Below, in pieces: positions 36,998 to 50,100 of a stretch of DNA of 64,000 bases. Location of the stretch: NCBI RefSeq assembly GCF_022581195.2, contig NC_061462.1:10850001-10914000 (forward strand). Reading direction: 5' to 3'. Numbering within the stretch: position 1 is the stretch's first letter; each line of letters begins with the position of its first letter. This DNA is from Helicoverpa zea. Taxonomy: Eukaryota > Arthropoda > Insecta > Lepidoptera > Noctuidae. The notes under the pieces were generated by a model. The model ran no database searches, had not been told where the DNA came from, and saw nothing but the letters and a program-made list of their open reading frames with translations. Made by a program: the position numbers and the translations under genes.

Positions 36998-39900
36998 TCA
37001 ATCAAAAATAGACGGTGTTTTCCAAGCAGTAAGGTCGACATAGGGTATAGCATTATAATCATCGCATCTGTACTTAGGATTGTAGGCGGATTCCACTTCG
37101 AATGCCTTCTTTTGCACGTAGTATACGCCGTCCGTGTTGTCGCAGATCAAACGAGCCATTGATGCTTTCTTTATTTCTTTTAGTTGGTCTGAAAAGGCGT
37201 AAATTCACTTTAATTTGTTTAATTGACAGATTTGTAGTAGTCTTTAGTATGACGGAAAGTGGAGAAAAAGCTCTTCAACCTTTATCTCGGAAATAGGTAC
37301 GGTTTGAAAAAATAAATAGGAAGTGAGTGCGCCTTACTGGACCTGCATCGTAAATATCGGGTTTTATATACTCATTCATTGAAGTAAGTAGGTACGTATT
37401 TATTTTTTTCTTATATTAACTTTCAAATTTTGAATTGAATGATTTTTGATCGAACTGTTCAGATAAAAGTGTTATTCGATTATTTTAAATCTCTATGCCA
37501 TAGAAAACTGATTCAGTTTTTTTTGTCTCAAACAAAAGAGACAAAAACCAGTAGGATTCCAAATTGCCTGTCTTACCACTAGTAAAAGAATGCGGCATCT
37601 CCCCATTGTCATAGAAAAACCGATCTCCGAGTCTGGTCCTGTAGAACTGTTCAGCCACAATGCACTGGAAGGTATGCCCCAGTATGGAGCCGTACACGTC
37701 ACGCTCCATCGCTCCGCCCACGAATAGGTCGATGTCGTCCACACACTCGTATAGGTATTGGAGGGCGTTTATGCGCTACAGAATAAAAAAATATTGTAAA
37801 GATTGTTTGCATAGAAAATATAAGAACCTATTCCTTGTATATTCTCCTAAGGCCGGCTGTCGACCGCCCGAATCAGTTGCTCGAGTTGTTCTTGTATGTG
37901 CGTCCATAGAACTCTACAGTTTCCTGTGCAGTCGACAGCTTGGAGCTGTCGCCCCTGACTGCTTCAAGCGGTCCGTGTATGACCGGCCTTACTTGGCCAG
38001 GCAGGTATGTCGGCTTGAGTCCAGAGTTTAATCCTATTGTGACTCGAATACTAAGCTGATTTTGACTAAATTTATGCTTTTGGGAAAGACCTAAGCTGTT
38101 ACTTTGATATCACAAACAAACCCTTTGGAGTTTTTTTTTAGTACTTACGTCTTGCGGTATTTCATTTGCTAAGTCCTGGAAACATCGTGCTCTCGGAAGT
38201 CCGCAAATCTCTCTGAAACATACAATATACCCAAATACGTAATAGATACTTATCCCAAATCCAACTTGGACACATTAATCTTCTATTCTGTTATTTTTAT
38301 GTAAAGGAACTTTTATAGAAATACCTATAATCATTATAAGAAGCAATGCCATGATCCCTGCCCCTCTGTATGTCCATAGCTATGAGGTCCATCCCCCATT
38401 TATTGTTTGACTTGAACAGCAAGTTGGTGATTTCCCCCGAACAGAAGGGGTCTGATTCCCCCTCGTTTTGTGCTATGATGCCGCGGACTATATCGTCAAA
38501 TGACTCCGGAGTGGATTCCAGGAGGCTTGGGTTGAAGTAGTAGTCGCTTAATCTGGAATTACAAGTTGGTAATAATAAAGTATAAAAGAAGATATAAAAA
38601 AATCACAGCCAATCCAGCAAACACTATAAAATTGAGGTACCTTATGCAATCCAGGGAAGCTGTATATTAGGAACAACTTTCACTATAACTGGAACCAACG
38701 GAATAAATACCAGTAATTGGGACAGATTGACTTTACAACCATGTTGAAGATCTCTTGAGAAGACTTAGAAAATCGCAGAAACTACATAGTATCTAATCTC
38801 GGTAGGTTGCTTGCAAGAATTTAACATTATATCGAACTAACGTAAAATGTATAACTCTAGTAAGCAAAACAACAGATAGATTATTGAAATCCGCAGCATT
38901 ACCTGTACAAATAAGCAGCATTGTAGCTACTAGGGCACGTCATAATATTATCACTGATGAGGGTGTGCAAGAATCGGAAGGCGGCCGCTCCGAACCCGTT
39001 GATGACTCCAGGGTTCACGTCAGGGTTGTAGTCACGAGTAAATAATGTGGAGGGCGATATGCGGTAGTAACGGAGGTAGTATTCACCTGAGAATGAGGAG
39101 AAATGTTAATACTTGGTACGCCTGTTTTTTCAGAAGAGTATATAAGAAGAGTAAGCAAAAGCCGTCATAATATAGGTCATATAGATATCCCTTAGGTACG
39201 TTGACATGCAACGTGGGATAAGTCCCGTGTTATGAACGAGTACTAATTAAAGAGGCAGAATTCAAGACTGAGTTGCTGCAGTTTTTTTCGAAAAAGTCAA
39301 TATTTCGTTTTCCCGGTAATCAAAAACAATGACGTCATATTCAGCAGAACTAGACTAACGAGGCAGTAAATTGTACCTAATTACATAGATAATCCACTTG
39401 CAATTACTTATTCAGTTAAAATTAGCGGCCAAGTACAAATTCGTCATGGTGATCGTTAGCTATTCTAGTCCAACAGAGACTTTATCAATTTCCGTGTAAT
39501 TAAGCCGATGCATTCAATGGTTTATCGATTAATCGTATCTATTCTTGTAACTCTACATTTCGCGTAATAATATGAGTGATTGATGCAGTTTATCTGTGTT
39601 ACCGAAAATACGAATGATTAAGTTAGCAGATTAAAATCCAAGGATGGCAATACAGGACCCTGTCTACTCAATAGTAAATCTCAATATTAGATGCTCTTGT
39701 TAATAATTTTGTATCGTTTAAAAAACTTTGCAATTTCGCCAATTTTTTTACCATTTAAACGATTTATTTGCTACTTCGACACGTTATATAGACAGGACAT
39801 CAAATAAAAAGAGAAAGTGATTTGTAGCAGGAGACTCAGCTCAGTATACGCTATGCATGCAAATACAGCACTGATTTTCAGCTGGCTCCTGAAATGAATT

Positions 39901-42900
39901 GCTACTAAAAACACTGTTGTCTACCTCTATGTAGAAAACGTCCACTTAAGAGCTTAGAAGTAGGCTCATTACCTCCTCATCGACTGCTTAAGAATAATTC
40001 TAGAATATTCTAAACCCCTAACCGAGATTAGCAGGCAGCCACTCCTGGTACGTGATATGCTGTATCTCAGCGATGATGATCCTCCGCGCCTCCTGGTACA
40101 ACTTCTCGTCACTCCACAGCGGGTTCAAGTCTATTAGGATTATATATCTATAGTTCGGACATCGACCACTTAAGGATTATTCTAGAATATCCTAAACTAA
40201 CCGAAATTAGCAGGCAACCACTCCTGGTACGTGATATGTTGTATCTCAGCGATGACGATCCTCCGCGCCTCCTGGTACAACTTCTCGTCACTCCAAAGCG
40301 GGTTCAAATCGCTCAGAGTATCGGCTATCCGGTTATGTTCCCTTAAGAACAGTGTGTGAAGCATGGCTAGCGTTGGGGTTTGGTTTATTCTGACGTCACC
40401 TAAAAAAAAAAAGAAAAATTTGAAACATATTTGTTTGTATCTACAGAACGGATTTCAAAAATTCTCTATATACGGTTAGGAAAAGTAAGTAGTTTCCACG
40501 GGACTCGAGTGATAGTATTTTTGCAAGTCAGTCTAAGTTTGCAGCAAAGTAGAAATAAAAAACACCTTTAGACTTTATTGTTAAATAAGTGTTAATTCAA
40601 TGACATTGTAACTTTAATTATGAAGATTTCATTTGCAATATATAGGAATTCATTTATTGCATACAAATGTCGTAAGTAATCGCCGTTACTTAGGTACATA
40701 GGTAAACTCTCGCATTTTATTATTTAAGTATCTACTTAACAATTTAATTAAGTAAATAAAAGATAGTTAAATATCTTGGTAGGTACTGCTGAATTTCTTA
40801 ATTCAAATCAGTTAAATCGTTAACAATATTTTGCACTAGGTAGGTAGGTACATATATACAAAAGCAATTTTACCAGCCAAATAACAAGGTTCCGAGGAGT
40901 TCCTCAAGTCGCAGACAGCAGCCTTGTCGCTGACACTCGGCAGGAACCCTCGGAGGCAGTCCTTCCTGGTCTCCTGTCGCAGGCGCCCCCCTGATCTGCT
41001 GCGAAGCTTCGAGGCCAGCTTCTTATCAGAACCGTAGATTGGAGACCCGTCCAGGTAGCTGGTGACTGTGTTCATCTTTAAGTAAAGGGGGGTTTTAGTA
41101 GCTTTGGGAGAGTTGATAAAGAATTGAGTTGATAAAGATTTATATTAGAGGTTTTTTTTAACACGCTTATTTTTACTGAATTTGAAGGATTACCTGCTCC
41201 GCATGACCCAGGCTGCAATCGTCTCTTGGTGTGGTGACACTCCTTACGAAGTTGAGGCATTTGATGCCATGGTATCGGTAGAACTGGTCATCATCAGGCA
41301 CTGAGATCGGGATACATTTGTCGTTCTGCCACTCTGTAGGCAGCATCTCTCTGCCGTTGGCTAGGCAACATTGCATACCTCCTTTGTCTAATTATATAAA
41401 AAAATACGATAGATAGATAGATGTATTTATTCGCATAGAATGTAGATAAAAACATAATTAGATGTTATTATGATGGATGAGTGAGATAAGCGACAGTAAT
41501 AACTGAATTGGAGAGGCCTATGTCCAGCAGTGGACTGCGATAGGCTGATGATGATGATGAATAACTGAATTACAGAAGGATTTGAGAATAAATTGCTTAA
41601 TTTGAAACTCAAAAACCACAGAAAGCGATTAATACATAGATATTTTTAATTGCTGTAGCTATGGAAGGTTCCAATTCGAAGACAAAGCATGGAAGACTAG
41701 CAAAAGGCTCATTATGATGACTTGAGACAGAGCCATTTCAATCTGACAGGCTGATGGATATGATACTAAACCACAACAAAAACAGGAGTATAATCTACAA
41801 CAGCAGAATCAAAATTACCAGTGACTTCCATAACCTGAAACAGCAGGTCATGTGTGATGAACTGCCCCCACTGCATGTTCATGTTGCTCAGCACCCGGCT
41901 ACCTATCGGCTGGTCTGAGAACAGACGAGTGGAGAGCACGCGAGGGTTCGGCAGCTGACGACCGCTTTTTGCTACTGGCATGGCGTAGATACCTGGAAAG
42001 GGTTGATGGAGTCTTTGAATGGAGATTATGATGAAAACATTGTGCGGTGTCAGAGAATATCAGTGAAAAAACAATATTTTGAAAGAATTATTCGACTGCA
42101 GACGTATCAATGAATCGGTACGATATTGTGGGTTCTTAGGCCAACAAGCAGTTTCCCGCGCGTTTCGTCCGTTAGGTGAATACCAGTTGAAAACTATATA
42201 CCTACCTATTTTGAAAGATTTATTCTAACTCCAAAATTAGCACCAAATAAGCATTCGTTGCTTTGGATTTTAACAAGTTATTAAGTAAGTTGGATCTTCT
42301 TATCAGGATCCATCTTCACATACTTACCGTCAGCATACCGCGGCGTGGCTATCCTAGTGAACGGCGCTCCTCTCCTGCCCCACTCCGGGTGCTCCTCATT
42401 GTTGCACGTGCCGTCAATAGTCCGGTACTTGCTGGGGCAGCAGGTCAGCTTCTGCTTGCAGTATGCTGCGTCCTTCATGCGGATACCCTGGTGCTCGAGG
42501 AACGAAGTGAATGTATTTGGAGTTGTGCCGGTGCTGTGGAGTTTATTAGAATGTGGTAAGAGTAATCTGGTTAGTTATGTTTATTTCTAGTTATTGACAA
42601 CAACGGGTGCAAAATAGAGTTATTTTGCTTCTACACTTGTAGGATGGGCACTTGTCAGTAACTATACAAACCGGTCAAGTGCGAGTCGGACTCGCGCACG
42701 TAGAGCTCCGTACCAATATCTAGTGTAAAATGGCCAAAAGGGTATGTTTGTACTGTACTGAAATATTCTTAAATACTTACTGCCCTTAAATATTTGTTCT
42801 ATTCTAGTTTTCAGCAACAATAATACATCATCTGTGAAAATTTCATCTATTACGGTTCATGAGATACAGCTTGGTGACAGACGAAGTCTCGGTAATAAGG

Positions 42901-44209
42901 TCCCGTTTTACCCTTTGGATTCGAAAAAATGAAATTGTTGTTATCTATACCTACCCAGAATATATTTTCATCTGCAGCAACTTAGTAGCAGCGAGAATCT
43001 CGTGAGAAGTATCGCACGCCTTCTTGACTTCTGGGGGCAGGTTAGCGGAGAAGAAGTGGAGCATAGCCGGAGAAGAATCTTCTAGACTGACGCCGCTGCC
43101 TACCAGCTCGTTGCCTCGACGCGCCGCCGCTCGAGAGAGCTCGCGACCACGTCGGATACATTCGGCTACTACGTCGGAGGGAATCGGGCCTTCCTCGTCG
43201 TCTGTGTTCGAATTTCAAATTTTAAATAGGTAGGTAACGTATTTTTTTTTTGCTTTTTAATAACTTATTTTTATTTAATGACTAAGCCACCAGAGAAAGG
43301 AGCTTGTCGGTAGCTACTGCAGGTTCCGGTCTTGTATGGTCTGAACATGGTCTTATGCGTACTTATTGATACGCGAATACGCGAATTTGTTATTGCGAAT
43401 GCAACTAAATCTATGTACGAACATACATAGGTACCTAAAAATAATTTAGTTATCGATTTAGAAAAATAGCAAAGCTGTTATGACATAACACAAAATACAT
43501 TTCTAAGAAAGCGAGTGCATCGATCGTGAAATTGTTAGAACGCAAATGTGTCTATCAAGGCAAGGTAGCAGTACCTAATATCGATGACTTGCACCATAAT
43601 TAGTGTCTGGGAACTTCCGAGGAATGACTGTTTGCTACTGCAGTCATGGATACCGGAATATTAAAACGTCATATTCAGGTTTATGTTGACGGCTGAATTT
43701 AGTAGTGTTTTAACAGATACCTATTTAGCAAAATTATCAGGATAAGTCTTTATTTAATTAATTAATTGAGATATGTGATTTGAGGTCATAAATACAAGGC
43801 CAGGTCAAACCACCAATGAATTCAAATCACATTTCTAGATAGTAAATAGCAATAAGTTCCAAGTAAGTTTTTGGAAACGTATGGACAATTATAGAAGAAG
43901 TATTGGAGGTTTTACTACCTACAGTGAAAGCCTAAAAGGTCCATGAAAAAGCTTTCACCTTCGTTACTACTGGAAGCACTAAAATACTCACAATAGGTAC
44001 TTACCCATATAACAAGAATTAGTTTTAAACAAATCTTCTAATAATGACTTAGTACTGGCCAGTATAGGCGAAACCACAGGAAAGAGGTCGTCAGTCAAGA
44101 AGTCTAGATCCCACTCCGACAGACAACATCCTTTAACATTTAATAATAAAAACAGAAACACAAACACACGCAAAACAGTCCGTACACGAAATACTCTAAT
44201 CATTGTCAT
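36998..44209 (-). CDS. secreted animal haem peroxidase (chorion peroxidase/peroxinectin-like)
   Basis: Twelve exons join in frame to 760 codons: 44005-44209, 42955-43201, 42328-42533, 41819-41992, 41194-41378, 40874-41075, 40202-40399, 38903-39086, 38325-38552, 38149-38212, 37577-37775, 36998-37188. The start is the first ATG of two close ones, followed by a signal peptide (about residues 4-27, TVLRVFVFLFLLLNVKG). A pro-region (about 28-160) precedes the catalytic domain: YRTIDGTCNN; distal His267 in QWGQFITHD; LDGSPIYGSD; FLREHNRIAD; proximal His513 in FGAAAFRFLH; and DIQRGRDHGIASYNDYR. The enzyme would use peroxide to oxidise extracellular substrates, for example in egg-shell or cuticle cross-linking. 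At the haem-linking Glu position after the catalytic Arg (R410-I-N) this protein has Gln. A partial copy of exon 7 lies in the next intron. Poly(A) signal near 36820. Confidence 0.93.
37849..37990. mobile_element. degenerate MITE in a peroxidase intron
   Basis: Ends AAGGCCGG and CCGGCCTT with imperfect arms of about 30 bp. It is GC-richer than the surrounding intron and inserted between exons 11 and 10, close to exon 11. The open frame across it is a by-product. Confidence 0.5.
39979..40131 (-). repeat. tandem copy of peroxidase exon 7 3' half with its donor
   Basis: 39979-40131 duplicates 40161-40311, covering the last 108 nt of exon 7 plus about 40 nt of intron. Within it 40023-40130 is bounded on the minus strand by AATAG| and CTCG|GTTAG. 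That is 108 nt long, with both boundaries in phase 1, like exon 7. Differences from the exon are three synonymous changes and two conservative replacements (Val to Ile, Phe to Leu). Confidence 0.85.
42668..42925 (+). repeat. interspersed repeat, second GCGAGTCGGACTCGCGCACG copy
   Basis: Diverged relative of 8150-8398, in peroxidase intron 2. It shares AGTGCGAGTCGGACTCGCGC at one end and GGTCCCGTTTTACCCTTTGG at the other. Confidence 0.65.
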
Positions 44210-47138
44210 AATTACTAGCACTTTTACTAATGGAAATAGGATGAGCAATGCTAATTCCTGTGCCGCGAAACTGTGTCACTAAAACATAAGTTTTGAAATT
44301 AGAACGTTAAAAAATGGCGCTCGTTTTCGTTGCTAATTGCACTCCTTAATAATGCGATCAAGATCAAAAAGAGGTTTTTTACGAAGAAAATTCTGGTCCT
44401 AATTATCGAAAGTTCGATTCAAAACTGAATTACTAACACACTTATTTGTAAAATGCGATCAAAAATCAACGTAATCATATCACGTATGTTACGTTAATTT
44501 CGATTACTTGTAGGTATATACGTAAACAGTACAAGAGGATAAAGCATGTTTAGACCTTATCATGTTGTCACAATTTCCTTAGGTATTTGTTGCAAGACCC
44601 ATCTATCTGATTACCTAATACAATGTTATTGATTCTTATCTCTGTTTAATTAAGTAATCCAATTGCATTATTATAAGCAGGTAATTAGAATTATATGTGT
44701 TAATTAAGCCATGTAAAACACTTATGGTTTTTCAGATTTTTTTGTTTACAGACTTATTTATTTGATAGTTTTACTACATCCTGCCTATCTATCTATACCT
44801 ACTAATATAATACAGGGAAACTTTTTTTGTTTGCACCGTAAAGGCACTGAAAGTGCTTAACTGATTTGAAAAATGCTCTCACTGTTGGAAAGCTACACTA
44901 TTCCCGGGCAATATAGGTAGGTACTTTATCCCGGTACAGGAAGAAGAAAATTTTGTTTCAGAATTTATTTAAAAAATACAAAGGAAAAACAAAAACAAAA
45001 TTAAAACAAAACTTTTATTAAAAATATGTATTCATAATTGTTAATGGCACGATTTTACACTAATAAGGTAGTGGCAATGAGGTAAATAAAAAATACAATT
45101 TTATAATTAACCTTTTTACAATCCATACATTTTATAGTGGTAAGTACCGTATTTTGACAGTTGACAGCTGTCAATTTTTAAGGAAAAAATTGCATTTTTT
45201 GTACTGAATGACAGCACTGTCAACTGTACCAAATAACGGCCAGACGGCATAGAATACATCGCGATTCAAATATGGAGTGTAACCATAGTCCAGCCTTCTG
45301 ACGTCACTGGGGAGGTGTATGCCCATAGACTTCTCAGAATTGAGTACTTAACCTTCGTTCAGCGGAAATACGATAACTTGTCGTTTGGCCAGCTTATCAA
45401 ACTTTTTTTCCTCAAACAATGTATAATTTCCTTTTCTAATAGTCTTTTTCACAAATGGAAATAAAGGAATAAAGAAATAAACATATCGAGATTAATTTAA
45501 CTGTAAAAATATGAAGGTGATAACCATATTTTATACATTTAAGAAGGCACTACAACATTTGTATCAGAATAGAATAGTATGACAAAACAGCCAACATACA
45601 CACGAACAGTCACGTGCAATATAAATATCTTATATACCATAGCATTTTAAACATAATTAAATATAGAATTGTTCTTCTTAGTTTTAATTCAAAGCGCACT
45701 GTTTGTAACACACGACAGCAAATCAACCTATCTCTCAAATCTGTCAAATGTCTTCAATTGATATTCAACCTCACAATAATGGAAGGTCAATGTTAATGTT
45801 GGTAAAATTTGACAGATACGGGTAAGTTAACCGGCATCTAGTTGGGGATACTACAGATTTAAATAAAAAATAGTAATTAAGGCACATTGTTCTAGTCTTT
45901 GGCATGTCACTGCATCCTTGTTCCACAAAATTACTCTTACTCCAAATACTACTTTACTTCTACCATAAAATATATTATATGTTATATAAGTCATCATAAA
46001 TCACAGAATCAACAATAACAACGATTTCCCACCAACGGATTTTCCGCTCGGATTTTTCTTAATTTCAAGCAACTAAAACCTATCCCGCGTTCATCACTTG
46101 AACATAACTTATCAATTGTTTGCTGTCAATTGCGGGAAAATCGAGTGGAAAATCCGCGGTTGTAAAAGCGCTGTAAGCAGAAACTATAGGTATCTTAGCT
46201 TCTGACTAGGGATGTCATCTATTGAACAGCTGTACTCTATGGGCAGTTTTTAGTTTCGTTGTGTATTAGAACCCGCAGAGGACAACCCTAGCAAAAGACC
46301 TAGTAAGCGTACCTCTTTTCTTAATTAAAGACAACATTAAAAACCGTATATCTGGGAGGATGATAAAGGTGATTCCACCTTATTTTGCTTAGTCATAGAG
46401 TTAGGGCATAATGCCTTAAGTATCCTAAGATATTTATGAAAATTACGTAAGTGCCTACAAATTAATTTGTTCAAAGACTCGCGAGGAAACTTATTTAGGG
46501 CAATAAAATTAACATAATCAATACTTAACATCAATATCCACCTAATTTAACTATAAATACTTTGGTAACAGTAATAAATAAATATACACCTACTACTGAC
46601 TTCACTAAAATTAAATATCTTCTTAATATAATATAATAGTCTTGTTAATTCTTGCCTTCAGACACACTAGGACAACTAGATTACTTTTACAAATACCTAG
46701 GTATTGCATAACAATACCGCAGTCGATTCAAAATAGAAAGTATTTGAATACTATTGTTATTTTATTTTGACCTTTAAAACCTCGAGACCTGACCCAGATC
46801 GTGAGGTCAACTGTCACTTTTGCACGGTCACATACTTATCTTTAAAAATATAAGTACCTTCACCATTAGTACAGAGAAAATATAAGAATTAAGAATACTA
46901 TTTACATAAAATACTCATTGTTTAAGAAATTAGCGTCTTAAGTATAGACGGAACGTGTAAAATGCAGTAATCACATTTATTCCATTTACTTAGTAATATT
47001 TTGTGGACATGTAAAAACGTCTTACTCTAACAGAGAGGATTACTCCGATATACGCACTCGGATGCTTCACATTATTTAAAACAATTAAACTTTGTCACAA
47101 TATCAACAATAAACTTCATACCTAACTAAGAAATATTC
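44210..47138. other. spacer between peroxidase start and fatty acid 2-hydroxylase stop
   Basis: No coding exon is supported. It must contain the peroxidase promoter (near 44.2-44.4 kb) and the 3' UTR of the hydroxylase. A minus-strand AATAAA at about 45011 could end that transcript, which would give a 2.1-kb 3' UTR. A Helitron-like fragment is at about 44805-44960. TGACAGTTGACAGCTGTCA near 45155 is a short imperfect palindrome. Confidence 0.45.
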
Positions 47139-50100
47139 TTACCAGTGTAAGCTAAAACCTAACTTCTTGACGCACACTGCCGTTCTAAAGACGTGGTCCC
47201 AAATTTTGCTGCTGATGCCGTAAGCTGAAAAAAAAAACAAATTTTTAATTTGGAACTCTTTTAACTAAGAAGGGTTTACCTAAATGTGAGTTGCGAATTT
47301 CAACTTTAACGATAACTAACCAGCCTCAGGTATACCTGCTTGCCATTTATCCGCCAAATCGGCGATTTGACAGTTGAAAATGGTTTGGTAATCGTTATAT
47401 TTAAATGGAGCAACTCACCATAAAAAGTTCTAAGGTAAACTTTTTTTAACATAATGTAGCCAGCATAATAAATATTGGGATCAGTTTATAACGCTGGCTA
47501 CACAGTACTCGTAAAACTCTACAAAGGAAGGAAAATCGCATTTTGCTTATAGTTTTGAAAGAAAGAAAAAGAAAGAAAGAGTCCCCTTAAGTACCTAATA
47601 AAAATATATTATCTAGCTATGAATGTTTACCTATCTGTTGTGATTAGAATATTCAATAAGTTGTGTCAGGGTAGTAATCTGCGCGTTTACTATGGTTTTT
47701 CCTTATTTAATCGAGATTATCTTTGGGACGCGCCGATAAAATAGGTAGATAGGTTTTAGGACGTTTATCAACCGATATATTATTATTTTGTTAGCTAGTT
47801 ATTCTTCCTATAATTTATTTAAACTTTAAATAAAACTACTTTTACGTAAAAGTAGTTTTATTTAAATGTCTAATATTCGCGTAAGTGTCAGAAATCAATA
47901 TAATTTAAACTTTAGATAAAACTTCCTTATCGAGTAGAAAAAGGAAAAATTTATAATTTAACTAATAGAAAATAGTTTGCCGAAATTTAATCGAAACTAA
48001 TATTTTCCTTAGGGAAACATATAGGAAAAAAAACATCGAATATTGAACACGCTTATTTCATGAACTAGTATAAGTATCTCATCTAATAATCCGGATTGAA
48101 AGATTCTTTAGGTAGGCTACTTTTATCTCTATACACAGAATATTTCCCACAAAACGGACAAGAGCATATTAATGCTACAATTTCCTTGTAAGAAGAACAA
48201 CAGAGGAGTTTCTTGCCGGTTCTTCTCCGTAAGACCCACTCTTTGGAACCCCGCAACGTTTCTTCGGTTTCTTAAGCACCTGTTACAGGTCTATCCTAAC
48301 TAATATTATAAATGCGAAAGTGACTCTGTCTGTTACGCTTTCACGTCTCAACCATTGAACTGATTTTAATAATATTTTGTACAGAGATAGAGTTGAAATT
48401 GAGAAAAAACATAGGATAGATTAGGATAGATTTTATCCCGGACTTTTGAAGAGTTCACTTAGAAACGCGATATAACCGAACTCGATGCGGGCGAAGCCGC
48501 GGGCGGAAGCTAGTATGGAACCTTTGGATTTGAATAATGACCTACCTTTATCATGGTTGATGAAGTGATGGTTAGAATGGTATCTCTTCATGGTGTACAG
48601 ATAAGTGCCGTCACGAGGCGAGCCATGGTGCACATAGTAGTGTATCATGTCATATGTCAGGTACCCTGTGAACAATTAAAAAAATATATAAATCTGCCTG
48701 CGTTCTCTGAAAAATCTTGAAGTGGGCTTTAATTTTTGTCTTTCTGGGTGCTATTTCCTCTTTTTTATATGGAGTGGGCTGAACAAGCGTTAGCATCAGA
48801 ATTCTAGTGGCGCTTAGTTGTAGCGATTTACATAGAAGGACTGTCTATACGCCTTCAACACTTTAGCTAATTTTTAGGAATCCCTTAACTTTTTACTCGA
48901 CTGGTGCCTTGTGTGTTTTCATTCTATTGGGTTTTCAGCTTCAGTCCAAGCAAGTTTACCTATAGCGCTAGGACCTTTGCTCAGAACACTCGTGTTCATC
49001 AGTAACTTTCGCGACAACCATTTCTGAATTAAATTCCATATACCTATGTGGAGTTATGTTCAAATTTAATCCGTTACATAAGAATTATCAGCTTATCAGT
49101 TAGACAAACAAACACAAGGTGACAGTACTGTGAGATATTAATATTTCCGCCTATCGTTCCTCGTGTCATGCATGTAATCTTGTTTTTATGGAAGGAGATA
49201 AGTGCTTAACCATTTTCATTGAAAAAACCTAATTTTTTCCCGGAGTTATCATGGTGCCTCGTTGTAGCCTATTTTCACCTTAAATACAACTACTTAAAAC
49301 TCGTAGTTTTTGCCGAAATACGTTCAATCCTGGACAGAGGCCTCCCCCAAAGTTTGCCACTTTGCTCCAACAACTCCATCATGTCCTATTTAACCTTACA
49401 AATAACCCGAGAAGTACCTTAGTACGAATCTATTATTTCCTGACCAAGCACTTCACCCTTTGTTTAGAACGAATCTATCAAGTACTTTCACGAAGGAATC
49501 CTTTCTCAATAACTTATAGTAAATACCAGATATTACAAAAGTAACGGTCCACTTGAGGTGTGAATACCGCGTCCCTATTTTCGTCCACTATCACTTCGCT
49601 TCACCCAATATCCCGAGACGTTCTGACGTCCACAACAACGGTGTTGTAGGGTTGGCTACACCGTTTTGCACATCATAAGCACATTTGGCCCAAAAATCCC
49701 AAACAAAACAGGGGTAAAAAAATAATATTTTATTTGTTTCAGGAAAACTTGAAATAAAAATGTCCAAGATAACACCAAAAATACTATGTACCTAATCTTT
49801 CCTTTCACGTTAAAACTGATACCAAACATCCAAACACGTTTCAAGGCAGATTTATCAGGCAGACGCTCCTTGTAAAACTCTGGTACTCAGCTGCATCCAG
49901 TTAGACTGGAAGCCGGCGCCAACATAGTTGGGAAAAGGCGCGGACGGAAGATGATTTAAACTCTCAACCCTATATTGCTCAGTACACATAAAGCATCGTG
50001 CCCAACACAGTCTGACGTAGACACTGCCAGAGTCATACTCATCACCATTCATCTTGACCGGACCAGATTACATATAAATTACATTCTAATAATACCTGAA

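Noticed and set aside
37660..38031. 123-codon plus-strand frame
   Set aside because: Its first half is antisense to peroxidase exon 11 and its second half is a degenerate MITE.
38325..38552. Apparent one-base frameshift in peroxidase exon 9
   Set aside because: Rechecking the bases at 38519-38524 showed the frame is intact; the shift came from a misreading.
42263..43233. Plus-strand frames of 69-98 codons over 42.3-43.2 kb
   Set aside because: They are antisense shadows of peroxidase exons 2 and 3.
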